Assembly: GCA_022842935.1 (NCBI GenBank) | Contig: JALHOP010000006.1 | Coordinates: 281,215-345,214 of the forward strand | Source of the DNA: Myxococcota bacterium | GTDB lineage: Bacteria; Myxococcota; XYA12-FULL-58-9; JALHOP01 | Length of the DNA: 64,000 nucleotides | Direction of reading: 5' to 3' | Shown here: positions 43,887 to 53,912 of the stretch, one piece after another | How the letters are laid out: every line of letters begins with the position of its first letter | How positions within the stretch are numbered: the first letter of the stretch is position 1 | The notes under the pieces: generated by a model | Seen by the model: the letters and a program-made list of their open reading frames with translations, nothing else | Databases searched by the model: none | What the model was told of the DNA's origin: nothing | Position numbers and translations under genes: made by a program

Positions 43887-43916
43887 GCCGGCGCGTGGTG
43901 GTCGCCACGCGCCGGC
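43887..43916. terminator. Second long hairpin upstream of the PilZ gene
   Basis: GCCGGCGCGTGG - TGGTCG - CCACGCGCCGGC is a perfect 12-bp GC-rich stem with a 6-nt loop. No U tract follows in either direction. It could be a terminator, a leader structure of the PilZ gene, or part of a small RNA. Confidence 0.4.
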
Positions 43917-44149
43917 GTGCCGTATTGAGCAAGCGATGTGCCACGGCAGCGACTGCGGCGGTCACACCGTCCGAGGTATGAAGAGTCTGGTTCTCGTTGA
44001 GCATTTTGCCCGAGTTCCAGCATGCCTACAGCACCCCACGTCTCCGGTGCGGCGAACCAAACCCGACTTTTATGTCGTGTCGGTGCCCGTGGGCGATACA
44101 GCGCTCGGCGCCAACCGAGACACGATGTCAGCGTGTACGACAGCGCGTG

Positions 44150-44602
44150 ATGACCAGCAGTAACAGCAGCAATGGTCGCGAGCGCCGCAGGGCGGAACGT
44201 CACCCAGTCATTCTCGACATCACCATGAACCTCGGCGGAGCAGCACCTGTGCTCAGCGGCAGGTCGGTCGATGTTTCGCGCAGCGGCATTTTCATCATGA
44301 CCGATGCGACCATCGCTGCGGGTCGGCGCGTCGATCTCGTCATCAAGGGCGAGGCCAACGAGCCGCCGGTGCTGACCAGTGGTACCGTGGTTCACGTCGT
44401 TCAGTCGCTGGGGGTTGGCATCCGCTTTAGCACACAAACCGCCATGACGCGTCAGCGCATCGAGCAGCTCATCGAGAACTTCTACGAACGCAAGGCCGAC
44501 CGCCAAGATCAAACCGATCAGACGGAGCCGTCGATACGAACGATGGCCGAGCTCAGCCGTGCATCGGAAAGATCAGATCACGAACCGATACGAAGACGAT
44601 GA
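44150..44602 (+). CDS. PilZ-domain protein
   Basis: About 150 aa with one PilZ domain: Arg-rich RERRRAERHPVILDI and SVDVSRSGIFI (D-x-S-x-x-G), so c-di-GMP binding is predicted. A hydrophilic C-terminal tail is rich in Asp/Gln/Arg. I take the ATG at 44150; an in-frame start at 43997 would cover the intergenic region. The last 50 bp overlap the convergent site-2 protease gene. It is the second PilZ protein in the window. Confidence 0.85.
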   Translation: MTSSNSSNGRERRRAERHPVILDITMNLGGAAPVLSGRSVDVSRSGIFIMTDATIAAGRRVDLVIKGEANEPPVLTSGTVVHVVQSLGVGIRFSTQTAMTRQRIEQLIENFYERKADRQDQTDQTEPSIRTMAELSRASERSDHEPIRRR

Positions 44603-45587
44603 GTGCCAAGATCAACACGAAGCCGACGGTGTGAATCATCGATTCGATGCGCTCGTTGACCGGACGGCCCCGCAACGCTTCGGCGATCAAGAAGACGAGC
44701 CGACCACCGTCGAGGGTCGGGAACGGCACGACGTTGAAGATGCAAAGCCCGAGCGACACCGCAGCCAGGATGAGCATGAACTGCTCGAAGCCGCGACTGG
44801 CGGCGCCCGACATGATCCGCACCATCCCCGGTAGCCCCGATAGAGTCGCGTCGTTGGTCCGCATGATGAGGCCCGCGATCAGTCGAACCTGATCCACCGT
44901 ACGCCTCCAGGTCTCCTTGATTGCGAAAGCGATGCCGCCCCCAACGCTCTCGCGCACGCGCACGGTGCTCTGTTGCACGCCGAGCACGCCATGCCCTTTG
45001 CCATCGTTCTTGGGCGTCACCTGCATCACGAAGCGCTGGCCCTCGCGCTCGACCTCGACGGGCACTGCCTCGTCGGGATGCGCACGCACGGAGCGGACGA
45101 CATCCGCCCAGTTACCAGGGACGTCGCCAGCGAACTTCAAGATGGTATCGCCAGCTTGGAGCCCTGCGTCTTGAGCTGCACTACCGTTGACCACGACACC
45201 TAAGCGGGGCGCGTCGTCGGGACGCTCGTAGCCGACGCTCATCACCAGGACGCCAATGAGGAAGGCTGCAATCACCCAGTTCATGACCGGGCCCGCAGCG
45301 ATGACGGCGGCCCGCATCCAGACCGGCCGGTTCCGGTAGTTGCGGTCGTCGTTTTCGTAGACGTCGGTCTCTTTGGGACCCATCCCATCGACTTGGACGA
45401 ACCCGCCCAGGGGAATCGCGGCGAGCTGCCACTGGGTCTCCCCGAACGTGCGCTTGGCGATGACCGGCCCGAAGCCCAGCGAGAACTTCAAGACGCGCAT
45501 GTTGCACCACTTGGCGACCAAATAGTGGCCAAGCTCGTGCAGGATGATGAGCAGCGAGATGCCGAGGATGCTGGTGGCGACTGACAT
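44553..45587 (-). CDS. rseP: RseP-type site-2 membrane metalloprotease
   Basis: About 344 aa. The zinc site HELGH is in the first TM (LLIILHELGHYLVAKW, near residue 22). A PDZ domain lies at ~110-200. The C-terminal TM contains NVVPFPTLDGGRL with the third ligand Asp. It cleaves membrane substrates such as anti-sigma factors after site-1 cleavage. The ATG at 45587 fits the family start. It lies 77 bp after pilT on the same strand. Confidence 0.93.
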   Translation of the reverse strand: MSVATSILGISLLIILHELGHYLVAKWCNMRVLKFSLGFGPVIAKRTFGETQWQLAAIPLGGFVQVDGMGPKETDVYENDDRNYRNRPVWMRAAVIAAGPVMNWVIAAFLIGVLVMSVGYERPDDAPRLGVVVNGSAAQDAGLQAGDTILKFAGDVPGNWADVVRSVRAHPDEAVPVEVEREGQRFVMQVTPKNDGKGHGVLGVQQSTVRVRESVGGGIAFAIKETWRRTVDQVRLIAGLIMRTNDATLSGLPGMVRIMSGAASRGFEQFMLILAAVSLGLCIFNVVPFPTLDGGRLVFLIAEALRGRPVNERIESMIHTVGFVLILALIVFVSVRDLIFPMHG

Positions 45588-45664
45588 TGGGCCGCGTCTG
45601 TAGCGCAAAGCCAGGCGGATGCGAAGGGTGGCGGGGGGAGTGGTTTACACAGGCGAGCCGGGAC

Positions 45665-46951
45665 TTAGAACCGCTCGATCTCGAGCTCGTCTGGCTTGGC
45701 AGCGCTCCGTTGCTGCGGAACGGGCGCCGGTTGTTGAGCTTGAGGCCCGGTCGTGCGTCGCGGTGGGACAGGTGGTTGCGATTGCGCGACGGCGGGGCGC
45801 GAGGGCGCGCCTTGGTGCCGCGACTGCGCCTGCGTCCCAGCGCTTGGACCTTCGAAGCCATCCCAGCTGCTATCGCTGGTTCCGCTGATGCCTGAGACGC
45901 GCAGCGCGAAGTCGTCGGGGTTGGACGATTGCCGGAGGGCCTCTTGGTACGTGATGGTGCCGGCCTGCAGGTGCGCCATGAGTGACTGATCGAACGACTG
46001 CATACCGTACGTGATGTGGCCGCTAGCGATGGCTTCGGGGATCTCTTTGGTGTGATCTTCTTGCTCGATGAGCTCGCGGACGCGGGCAGTGGCGCGAAGC
46101 ACTTCCATGGCGGCGACACGGCCACGGCCGTCGGCGCGCGGCACCAAGCGCTGGCTGATGACGCTGCGCAAGACGGACGCAAGCTGCATGCGGATCTGCT
46201 TTTGCTGGTGCGGCGGGAAGACGCTGACGATGCGGGTGATCGACTCGGTGGCGTCCACGGTGTGCAGCGTCGACATCACCAAGTGACCCGTTTCGGCGGC
46301 AGTCAACGCGATCTCGATGGTCTCGATGTCGCGCATCTCGCCGACCAGGATGACGTCGGGGTCCTGGCGCAACGAGCTGCGCAGCGCCGAGGCGAAGCTC
46401 GGCGTGTCGACACCGACTTCACGCTGATTGACGATCGAGCGCTTGTCGCGAATCAGGAACTCGATTGGGTCTTCGATGGTGAGCAGGTGCGCCGTGCGGT
46501 TGGTGTTGATGTGATCGATCATGGCCGCCAGCGTCGTCGACTTGCCTGAGCCGGTGGCGCCGGTGACAAGAACGAGACCTCGGGGCTCGAGAGAGATGGT
46601 CTCGATGACCTTCGGCAAGCCGAGCTGGGCGAGCGTCTGGATCTGCAGTGGGATGACGCGAAACACGGCGCCGAGAGTGCCGCGCTGCTGAAAGACGTTG
46701 ACGCGGAAGCGGCCGAGCCCGGGCACGCCATGCGCCATGTCGAGCTCGTTTTGTACGCGAAAGCGTTCCTTTTGGTAGTTGTTCATGATGCTGAACACCA
46801 GTCGCTGCACATCCTCTGGCGACAGGCGGGCCGCGTCCTTGAGCGGCACCAAGGCGCCGTCGATGCGGAACATCGGCGGCAGGCCAGCCTTCATGTGGAT
46901 GTCGGAAGCGTTTCCCTTGTGGGCGATCGCGAGGATGTCGTTCAGCTCCAT
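45665..46951 (-). CDS. pilT: Type IV pilus retraction ATPase PilT with extended tail
   Basis: This 428-aa protein is a full PilT: N-terminal LAIAHKGNASDIHMKAGLPPMFRIDG, Walker A GATGSGKSTTLAAMID, Asp box TIEDPIEF, Walker B VILVGEMRD, and the His box HLVMSTLHT. The AIRNLIRE-type region appears as RVRELIEQ. The last ~70 residues are Pro/Gln/Ser-rich and are not part of canonical PilT (~345-370 aa). It powers pilus retraction for twitching motility. It is divergent from the kinase gene (233 bp). Confidence 0.94.
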   Translation of the reverse strand: MELNDILAIAHKGNASDIHMKAGLPPMFRIDGALVPLKDAARLSPEDVQRLVFSIMNNYQKERFRVQNELDMAHGVPGLGRFRVNVFQQRGTLGAVFRVIPLQIQTLAQLGLPKVIETISLEPRGLVLVTGATGSGKSTTLAAMIDHINTNRTAHLLTIEDPIEFLIRDKRSIVNQREVGVDTPSFASALRSSLRQDPDVILVGEMRDIETIEIALTAAETGHLVMSTLHTVDATESITRIVSVFPPHQQKQIRMQLASVLRSVISQRLVPRADGRGRVAAMEVLRATARVRELIEQEDHTKEIPEAIASGHITYGMQSFDQSLMAHLQAGTITYQEALRQSSNPDDFALRVSGISGTSDSSWDGFEGPSAGTQAQSRHQGAPSRPAVAQSQPPVPPRRTTGPQAQQPAPVPQQRSAAKPDELEIERF

Positions 46952-47184
46952 CGCCTAGGAGTGTACGCGCTCGCGGCACCTCGGACGGAAAATACGTCCC
47001 CAAGTCGTGGGCCTAGATGGCAAAAGCTCGCCGAAAACCTACAAATCGGGAAAATTGTAAGTGTTTCCGGGGTTTGCCTCGTCGCGACAGCTCTTCGCTA
47101 GCGCCAGACCGCGTCGCGTGCGACACTGGGGATGACGTTTATTCTCCCCCAGCTGTGCACCTCGCGAGGTGAAGTCAAAGGCCC

Positions 47185-49719
<2,535 letters not shown>

Positions 49720-49801
49720 AAGTGAACGTCCGCTAAAGCGGCACACCGTCTGCGGTCTGGCCGGCAATACGGTGCAGAAGCGTCGGAGTGGTTCGAGCCG
49801 A

Positions 49802-50833
49802 TCAGCTGCGGTGCAGCACGTAGATGGCTTCGCCGGGGCCTCTCACGGCACGAACGAACTCCTGGAAGACTCGGTGATCGATGACCTGGCAACCGCGGCT
49901 ACCCACTGGGTACAGCGTGCCGTTTTGCGCGATAGCGTCAGCGTGGAATGTGATGGCGCTCGTCGCCACGAGTTGCGTCTCGCCTCGGTCGACGGCGCCG
50001 TTTCGATTGGTGTCACGGATTGCGCGCGAAGCGTTGACGAGGAAGCTTCCGAGCTGACCGCCAAGCTGCCGACTCACCCGGTAGAAGGGCTCTTCGCCCG
50101 GACGGACCTCCGGAATGTAGGGTGCATCGACCCGACGCCCCGTGTCGGCGCGCATGATGCCCTCGGTCCAGGTTGGCTGCGATGTGGAGCGAAACGTGCC
50201 AGCAAGCCTGGGTTCCCCTGCTGCATTCGTATGGAACACGTAAGTCGTGCCCTTGAGCTCCCCGACGCTGCGGGGCGTGTTGTTGCGGTCGATCTGGACG
50301 ATATAGACCTGATTGGGCTGCAAGCGTCCGGGGACACGCTCGCGCAACAGGCGCAGCGCCTGTTCGGTTGTTCCGCCATAGCGGCCGCGACGCGGGTCGC
50401 CCTGGTTGATGCGAAACTCACTGTAGTCGACTTCAGCTGGCGCTTGCGGAGCCATCGCACGTGGTGCGGATGAGCCGTTGGGCGCCGGCCGCCCAGTTGG
50501 GCTTCGCGGAGCTGGTACGGGGCGCCGCGTTTCTTCGCTGCGCGGTTGGAAGCGACGCCAGAAAGAGCCAGCGTCGGATGCGTGCTCCGGGGAGCGATAC
50601 TGCTCGGCCTGCCGGAGCGCCGCGGCATTCGGCTGGTACCCGTAACGCCGCAGCGCAGCGATGGTGTCGGGGCCGAGCCCGCCCTCGCGGATGCCGTTGC
50701 GCCGCTGAAACGAAGGCAGGTTGACCTCAGGTGGATCAACGAGAGTGCGCCCCCAGTAGGTTTCAAGGGCGCGATGCAGAGCAGCCGCTGTTTCCGACCG
50801 GTAGACCCGCGAGACTGGGACGGAGGAAGCCAT
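49802..50833 (-). CDS. L,D-transpeptidase-like protein
   Basis: This 343-aa protein has an N-terminal part (residues ~1-85) and a Pro-rich linker. The C-terminal region contains ITFHADAIAQNGTLYPVGSRGCQVI, which resembles the H...S-x-GC catalytic core of L,D-transpeptidases, though with a divergent spacing (FHAD, SRGC). No clear signal peptide is seen at the N-terminus, which is odd for a cell-wall enzyme. The assignment is tentative. It is convergent with the kinase gene and just downstream of the Hsp70-like gene. Confidence 0.55.
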   Translation of the reverse strand: MASSVPVSRVYRSETAAALHRALETYWGRTLVDPPEVNLPSFQRRNGIREGGLGPDTIAALRRYGYQPNAAALRQAEQYRSPEHASDAGSFWRRFQPRSEETRRPVPAPRSPTGRPAPNGSSAPRAMAPQAPAEVDYSEFRINQGDPRRGRYGGTTEQALRLLRERVPGRLQPNQVYIVQIDRNNTPRSVGELKGTTYVFHTNAAGEPRLAGTFRSTSQPTWTEGIMRADTGRRVDAPYIPEVRPGEEPFYRVSRQLGGQLGSFLVNASRAIRDTNRNGAVDRGETQLVATSAITFHADAIAQNGTLYPVGSRGCQVIDHRVFQEFVRAVRGPGEAIYVLHRS

Positions 50834-50917
50834 TGCGACCGCGCACTCCTGGCTGTATCCGAATTATCGGGTGCCAAGGCGGCAGGGTTGCGTGAAACTG
50901 TGCTGCGACAGCGCGTG

Positions 50918-52237
50918 CTAGCGGCGCCCGAACACGTTCCGCACCAGATCGCGTAGGCCGCCGCGCGGCTCGTCGCCGCCGCCAAGGCTAGGCTTCCCTG
51001 GACCGAGCTCGGGCATGTTGGGAGGGACCGGCGGGACCTCGTCCGAGATTTCAGGCTCGAATGGGCCGGTCACGGTGTCGATGAGATTTACCATGTCGCC
51101 CTTGTCGAGCGAATCGCCGACCAAGGCGGCGCCAAGCGCGACGCTCTCGTCGGGATGTACACCCTTGCGGGGCTGTTTGTTGAAGTGTGCGGCGACGCTG
51201 TCGATGACGAGCGGCATGCGGGTCTGGCCGCCCACCAAGATGAGCTCGTCGATGCTCTCCTTGGGAATCTTGCGACGTTCGAGGAGGAGGTCGACGACTT
51301 GCAGAGAGCGCAGCACCAGATCGCTGGTGAGGGTGTTCAAGGTCTCGCGCCCGATCATCAGCTCGACATCGATGGGCTTTCCGCGTCGCTCGACCAACGA
51401 TGGTATTCGAAGCTGCGTGTTCGCCAAGATGGACAGCTCGACCTTGGCCCGCTCTGCGACGCCACGCAGGCGCTGCAACACCGCGGGGTCGTCGATTGTC
51501 TCGACCTTGGTCTGCTTTTTGACCTCGTGGATGATCCAGTGCAGCACGCGCTCGTCGAAGTCGGCGCCTCCCAAGAAGACATCGCCGCCTGTTGCGAGCA
51601 CCTCGAACGTGTTGTTGCGGACGTCGAGGATGCTGATGTCGAACGTGCCTCCACCGAAATCGTACACCAGAACGCGCTGGGCGAAGCTGCGGTTGAAACC
51701 ATACGCCAATGCGGCGGCGGTCGGCTCGTTCACGACACGGCGAATTTGGAAGCCAGCCCGTTTTCCCGCCTCAATGACGATCGCGCGCTGCCGCTCGTTG
51801 AAGTACGCGGGTACCGCAATGACGGCCTCGGGCACGTCTTCGCCGAGGTTGATTTCGACGTAGCGCTTCATCTGCGCGAGGATCACAGCTTGCACGTCGG
51901 CCGCAGTGTGGATCTGCGAGCCTACCCGCACCGCCGATTCACCGCTGGTGTCGGCCACCACAGCGAATCGCATCCGGCGCGAGAGCGCCTCCGCGACCTT
52001 ACTTGCGAAGGGACGTCCGATGAGTCGTTTCGACTCCGGCACCGTGGCGGCGGGCAGGGTGACGCCAAGGTCCTTGGCCGCTTGACCAACGTAAACCGAG
52101 CCGTTCGGATGGTAGGTCACGACCGAGGGCATGGTGTTGAAGCCCGACTCGATCGGGATGACGCGCGGGATCTTGTTGACGACGTGGGCGGCGCAACTGT
52201 TGGTCGTTCCGAGATCTATGCCGACGATTTTACCCAT
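50918..52237 (-). CDS. Hsp70-family protein with only the ATPase domain
   Basis: This 439-aa protein has all DnaK nucleotide-binding signatures: IVGIDLGTTNSCAAHV, AVIAVPAYFNERQR, NEPTAAALAYGF, VYDFGGGTFDISIL and LVGGQTRMPLV. The ATPase domain ends near residue 385, after which there is only a ~50-residue Pro/Gly-rich tail; the substrate-binding domain is absent. It may be a regulatory or assembly chaperone, with a J-domain protein as possible partner. It lies upstream of the L,D-transpeptidase-like gene on the same strand (84-bp gap). Confidence 0.88.
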   Translation of the reverse strand: MGKIVGIDLGTTNSCAAHVVNKIPRVIPIESGFNTMPSVVTYHPNGSVYVGQAAKDLGVTLPAATVPESKRLIGRPFASKVAEALSRRMRFAVVADTSGESAVRVGSQIHTAADVQAVILAQMKRYVEINLGEDVPEAVIAVPAYFNERQRAIVIEAGKRAGFQIRRVVNEPTAAALAYGFNRSFAQRVLVYDFGGGTFDISILDVRNNTFEVLATGGDVFLGGADFDERVLHWIIHEVKKQTKVETIDDPAVLQRLRGVAERAKVELSILANTQLRIPSLVERRGKPIDVELMIGRETLNTLTSDLVLRSLQVVDLLLERRKIPKESIDELILVGGQTRMPLVIDSVAAHFNKQPRKGVHPDESVALGAALVGDSLDKGDMVNLIDTVTGPFEPEISDEVPPVPPNMPELGPGKPSLGGGDEPRGGLRDLVRNVFGRR

Positions 52238-52292
52238 GAGGCAGCAAACACAGCGCTCCAGCGACCAAGTCTAGGAGGCGCCCCCGCAAGAA

Positions 52293-52937
52293 TCAAGGAA
52301 CGCGCTGGACGCGGCACTTCGAGACGAAGGCGCTGTCCACGTAGAATCGCCACGGCAGGTCGACTGCCTTGCTGATGCCGATGCGGGGCGACGTCTTTAT
52401 GGGGCCCGTGCTGGGGGTGTCGCGGATCGTCAAGTTGCCACGCGTCAGGTCGACTCCTTGCTGCGCGGCAGAGAGGGCGAGTGCCTGTGCGAGCTTTCCT
52501 GGGCCACGCATCAGCTCGCCGTGTGGCACCTGACCACGATGGGCCCGCATCAACTCGAGACCGCAGACGGGCTCGAGGGCACGCACCAGCACTGCGGCCG
52601 CGAAGTCCAACGGGCCGGTGACGACGTTGAGCATCCAATGCATGCCGTACGAGAAATAGACGTACGCGTGACCGGCGCGTCCGTAGAGCACTTCGACGCG
52701 CGCGGTTCGGCGCTGATAAGCGTGACAGGCGGGCTCGCTCCCCTCGTAAGCTTCCGTTTCGACGATGCGTCCGCCGATGAGGACCCCCGAAACGTCGTGA
52801 ACCACGACCTTACCCAGAAGCTCGCGCGACACGGTGACGACGTCGCGCTCGTAGAACACGCGCGGCAGTGGTTTGGCCCGGCGCACTTCCGCTTCGCTGA
52901 GAGACGGGGCAGGGAGGGCCCTATGTGCAGGCAGCAT
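52293..52937 (-). CDS. 3-Methyladenine DNA glycosylase (AAG/MPG family)
   Basis: About 214 aa. MPG motifs are visible: LGKVVVH, RIVETEAYEG (catalytic Glu), GRAGHAYVYFSYGMHWMLNVV and RGPGKLAQALAL. It removes alkylated bases such as 3-methyladenine. I use the ATG at 52937, which matches the family start. It lies 55 bp upstream of the Hsp70-like gene on the same strand and is divergent from the next gene. Confidence 0.93.
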   Translation of the reverse strand: MLPAHRALPAPSLSEAEVRRAKPLPRVFYERDVVTVSRELLGKVVVHDVSGVLIGGRIVETEAYEGSEPACHAYQRRTARVEVLYGRAGHAYVYFSYGMHWMLNVVTGPLDFAAAVLVRALEPVCGLELMRAHRGQVPHGELMRGPGKLAQALALSAAQQGVDLTRGNLTIRDTPSTGPIKTSPRIGISKAVDLPWRFYVDSAFVSKCRVQRVP

Positions 52938-53039
52938 CACACGATCTCGCGAATCGCCCCCGACCCCTGACAGCGCGTCATCCTGGGGTGGGTTCAGGTG
53001 TGTACGTACCACTAACGCCCCCGTTTTTTGGAGTCGTTT

Positions 53040-53867
53040 ATGAACGCCACCCGTTCTCATGGCCTCGTGTTGTCTCCGGCGCCCATTTCCGGCGCCCGGC
53101 TTGCCGCTGAGTGGCTAGCCGCGCGTGAGAAAGGCAACTCCCGGGTCGGCTACGACGTCCAGAAGATCGTGAGCGTTGCGGACGAGCTTGGTGTTCCACG
53201 AGAGGAGGCGATAGCGGACTTTTTCGCGATGCTCGATCGCGAGGAGATAGCGACGCGTCCAGCTTCGCTTCAGGACATCGTCGTGTTGGCGCTCTCACAG
53301 GGTCTCACCTTCGACAGTAGCACCCAGGCCTTTTTGCTCGATCTCTGTGAGCGCCTAGACGGTGACGCGCGTGTCGCTGCCCCCGCGAGTGCAAACCGAC
53401 TCACCGAGGAGCTCCAAGCGCTCGGTCGGACCCTCAACGAGCTTATGCTCGCCGGCGACATCCCGGGCGGCGATGCAGCGCTTGCGGCTCATGTGTGGCG
53501 AGTCGAGGCGATCGCGACCCACGAACGCCAGCTCGAGGCCATCTCGCATCTGGCCGCTGAGCGCGCCACCATCACGCGCCGGCATGGATTGCACTATTTC
53601 GCTGACGAAGATCTCGCCGTGCTCGCGACGGCGCTGACGCAGGCGCGCGATATCGGACAGGAGCCCGAGACTGTTTCGCGAGCATCCTGGCGCGCTCTCG
53701 CCCGCGGCGTCGTCGCTTGTTTCTGGGTCCCCGTCGAAGAGCGATGTTTCATGCTCGACCAAATGGCAAGCTACCTGCTCGAAGAGGCGGGGCTCACGCT
53801 CGCGAGCGATGCGCGTAGCCTCATCCAAGCGGTCGCCGACGGGGAAACGGCAACAATCGAACGCTGA
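53040..53867 (+). CDS. Unknown soluble protein
   Basis: About 275 aa, Ala/Glu-rich and helical throughout, with no signal peptide or TM. I recognise no domain. GGAG 7 nt before the ATG at 53040 fixes the start (TTG 53028 rejected). It is the first of three genes in the same direction (this gene, acylase, outer-membrane receptor) separated by 45 and 9 bp, so it may belong to that operon. Confidence 0.6.
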   Translation: MNATRSHGLVLSPAPISGARLAAEWLAAREKGNSRVGYDVQKIVSVADELGVPREEAIADFFAMLDREEIATRPASLQDIVVLALSQGLTFDSSTQAFLLDLCERLDGDARVAAPASANRLTEELQALGRTLNELMLAGDIPGGDAALAAHVWRVEAIATHERQLEAISHLAAERATITRRHGLHYFADEDLAVLATALTQARDIGQEPETVSRASWRALARGVVACFWVPVEERCFMLDQMASYLLEEAGLTLASDARSLIQAVADGETATIER

Positions 53868-53912
53868 CGAGTTGACGCGAGGCTCGGCATCGCCGACGAA
53901 CACGGTCGCTCG

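Larger units (their letters stand above)
43796..44149. other. 354-bp intergenic region with two strong hairpins
   Basis: This gap between the nucleotidyltransferase and the PilZ gene holds two perfect long hairpins (43805-43832 and 43887-43916) and no convincing coding sequence. The rest includes a stretch with GACTTTTATGTCGTG about 80 bp before the PilZ start that could contain its promoter, but no -35/-10 pair is certain. A small RNA or a structured 5' leader is possible. Confidence 0.4.

Noticed and set aside
43796..44149. Cyclic-di-GMP (GEMM) riboswitch upstream of the PilZ gene
   Set aside because: The hairpins do not carry the GEMM core sequences or the conserved tetraloop receptor.
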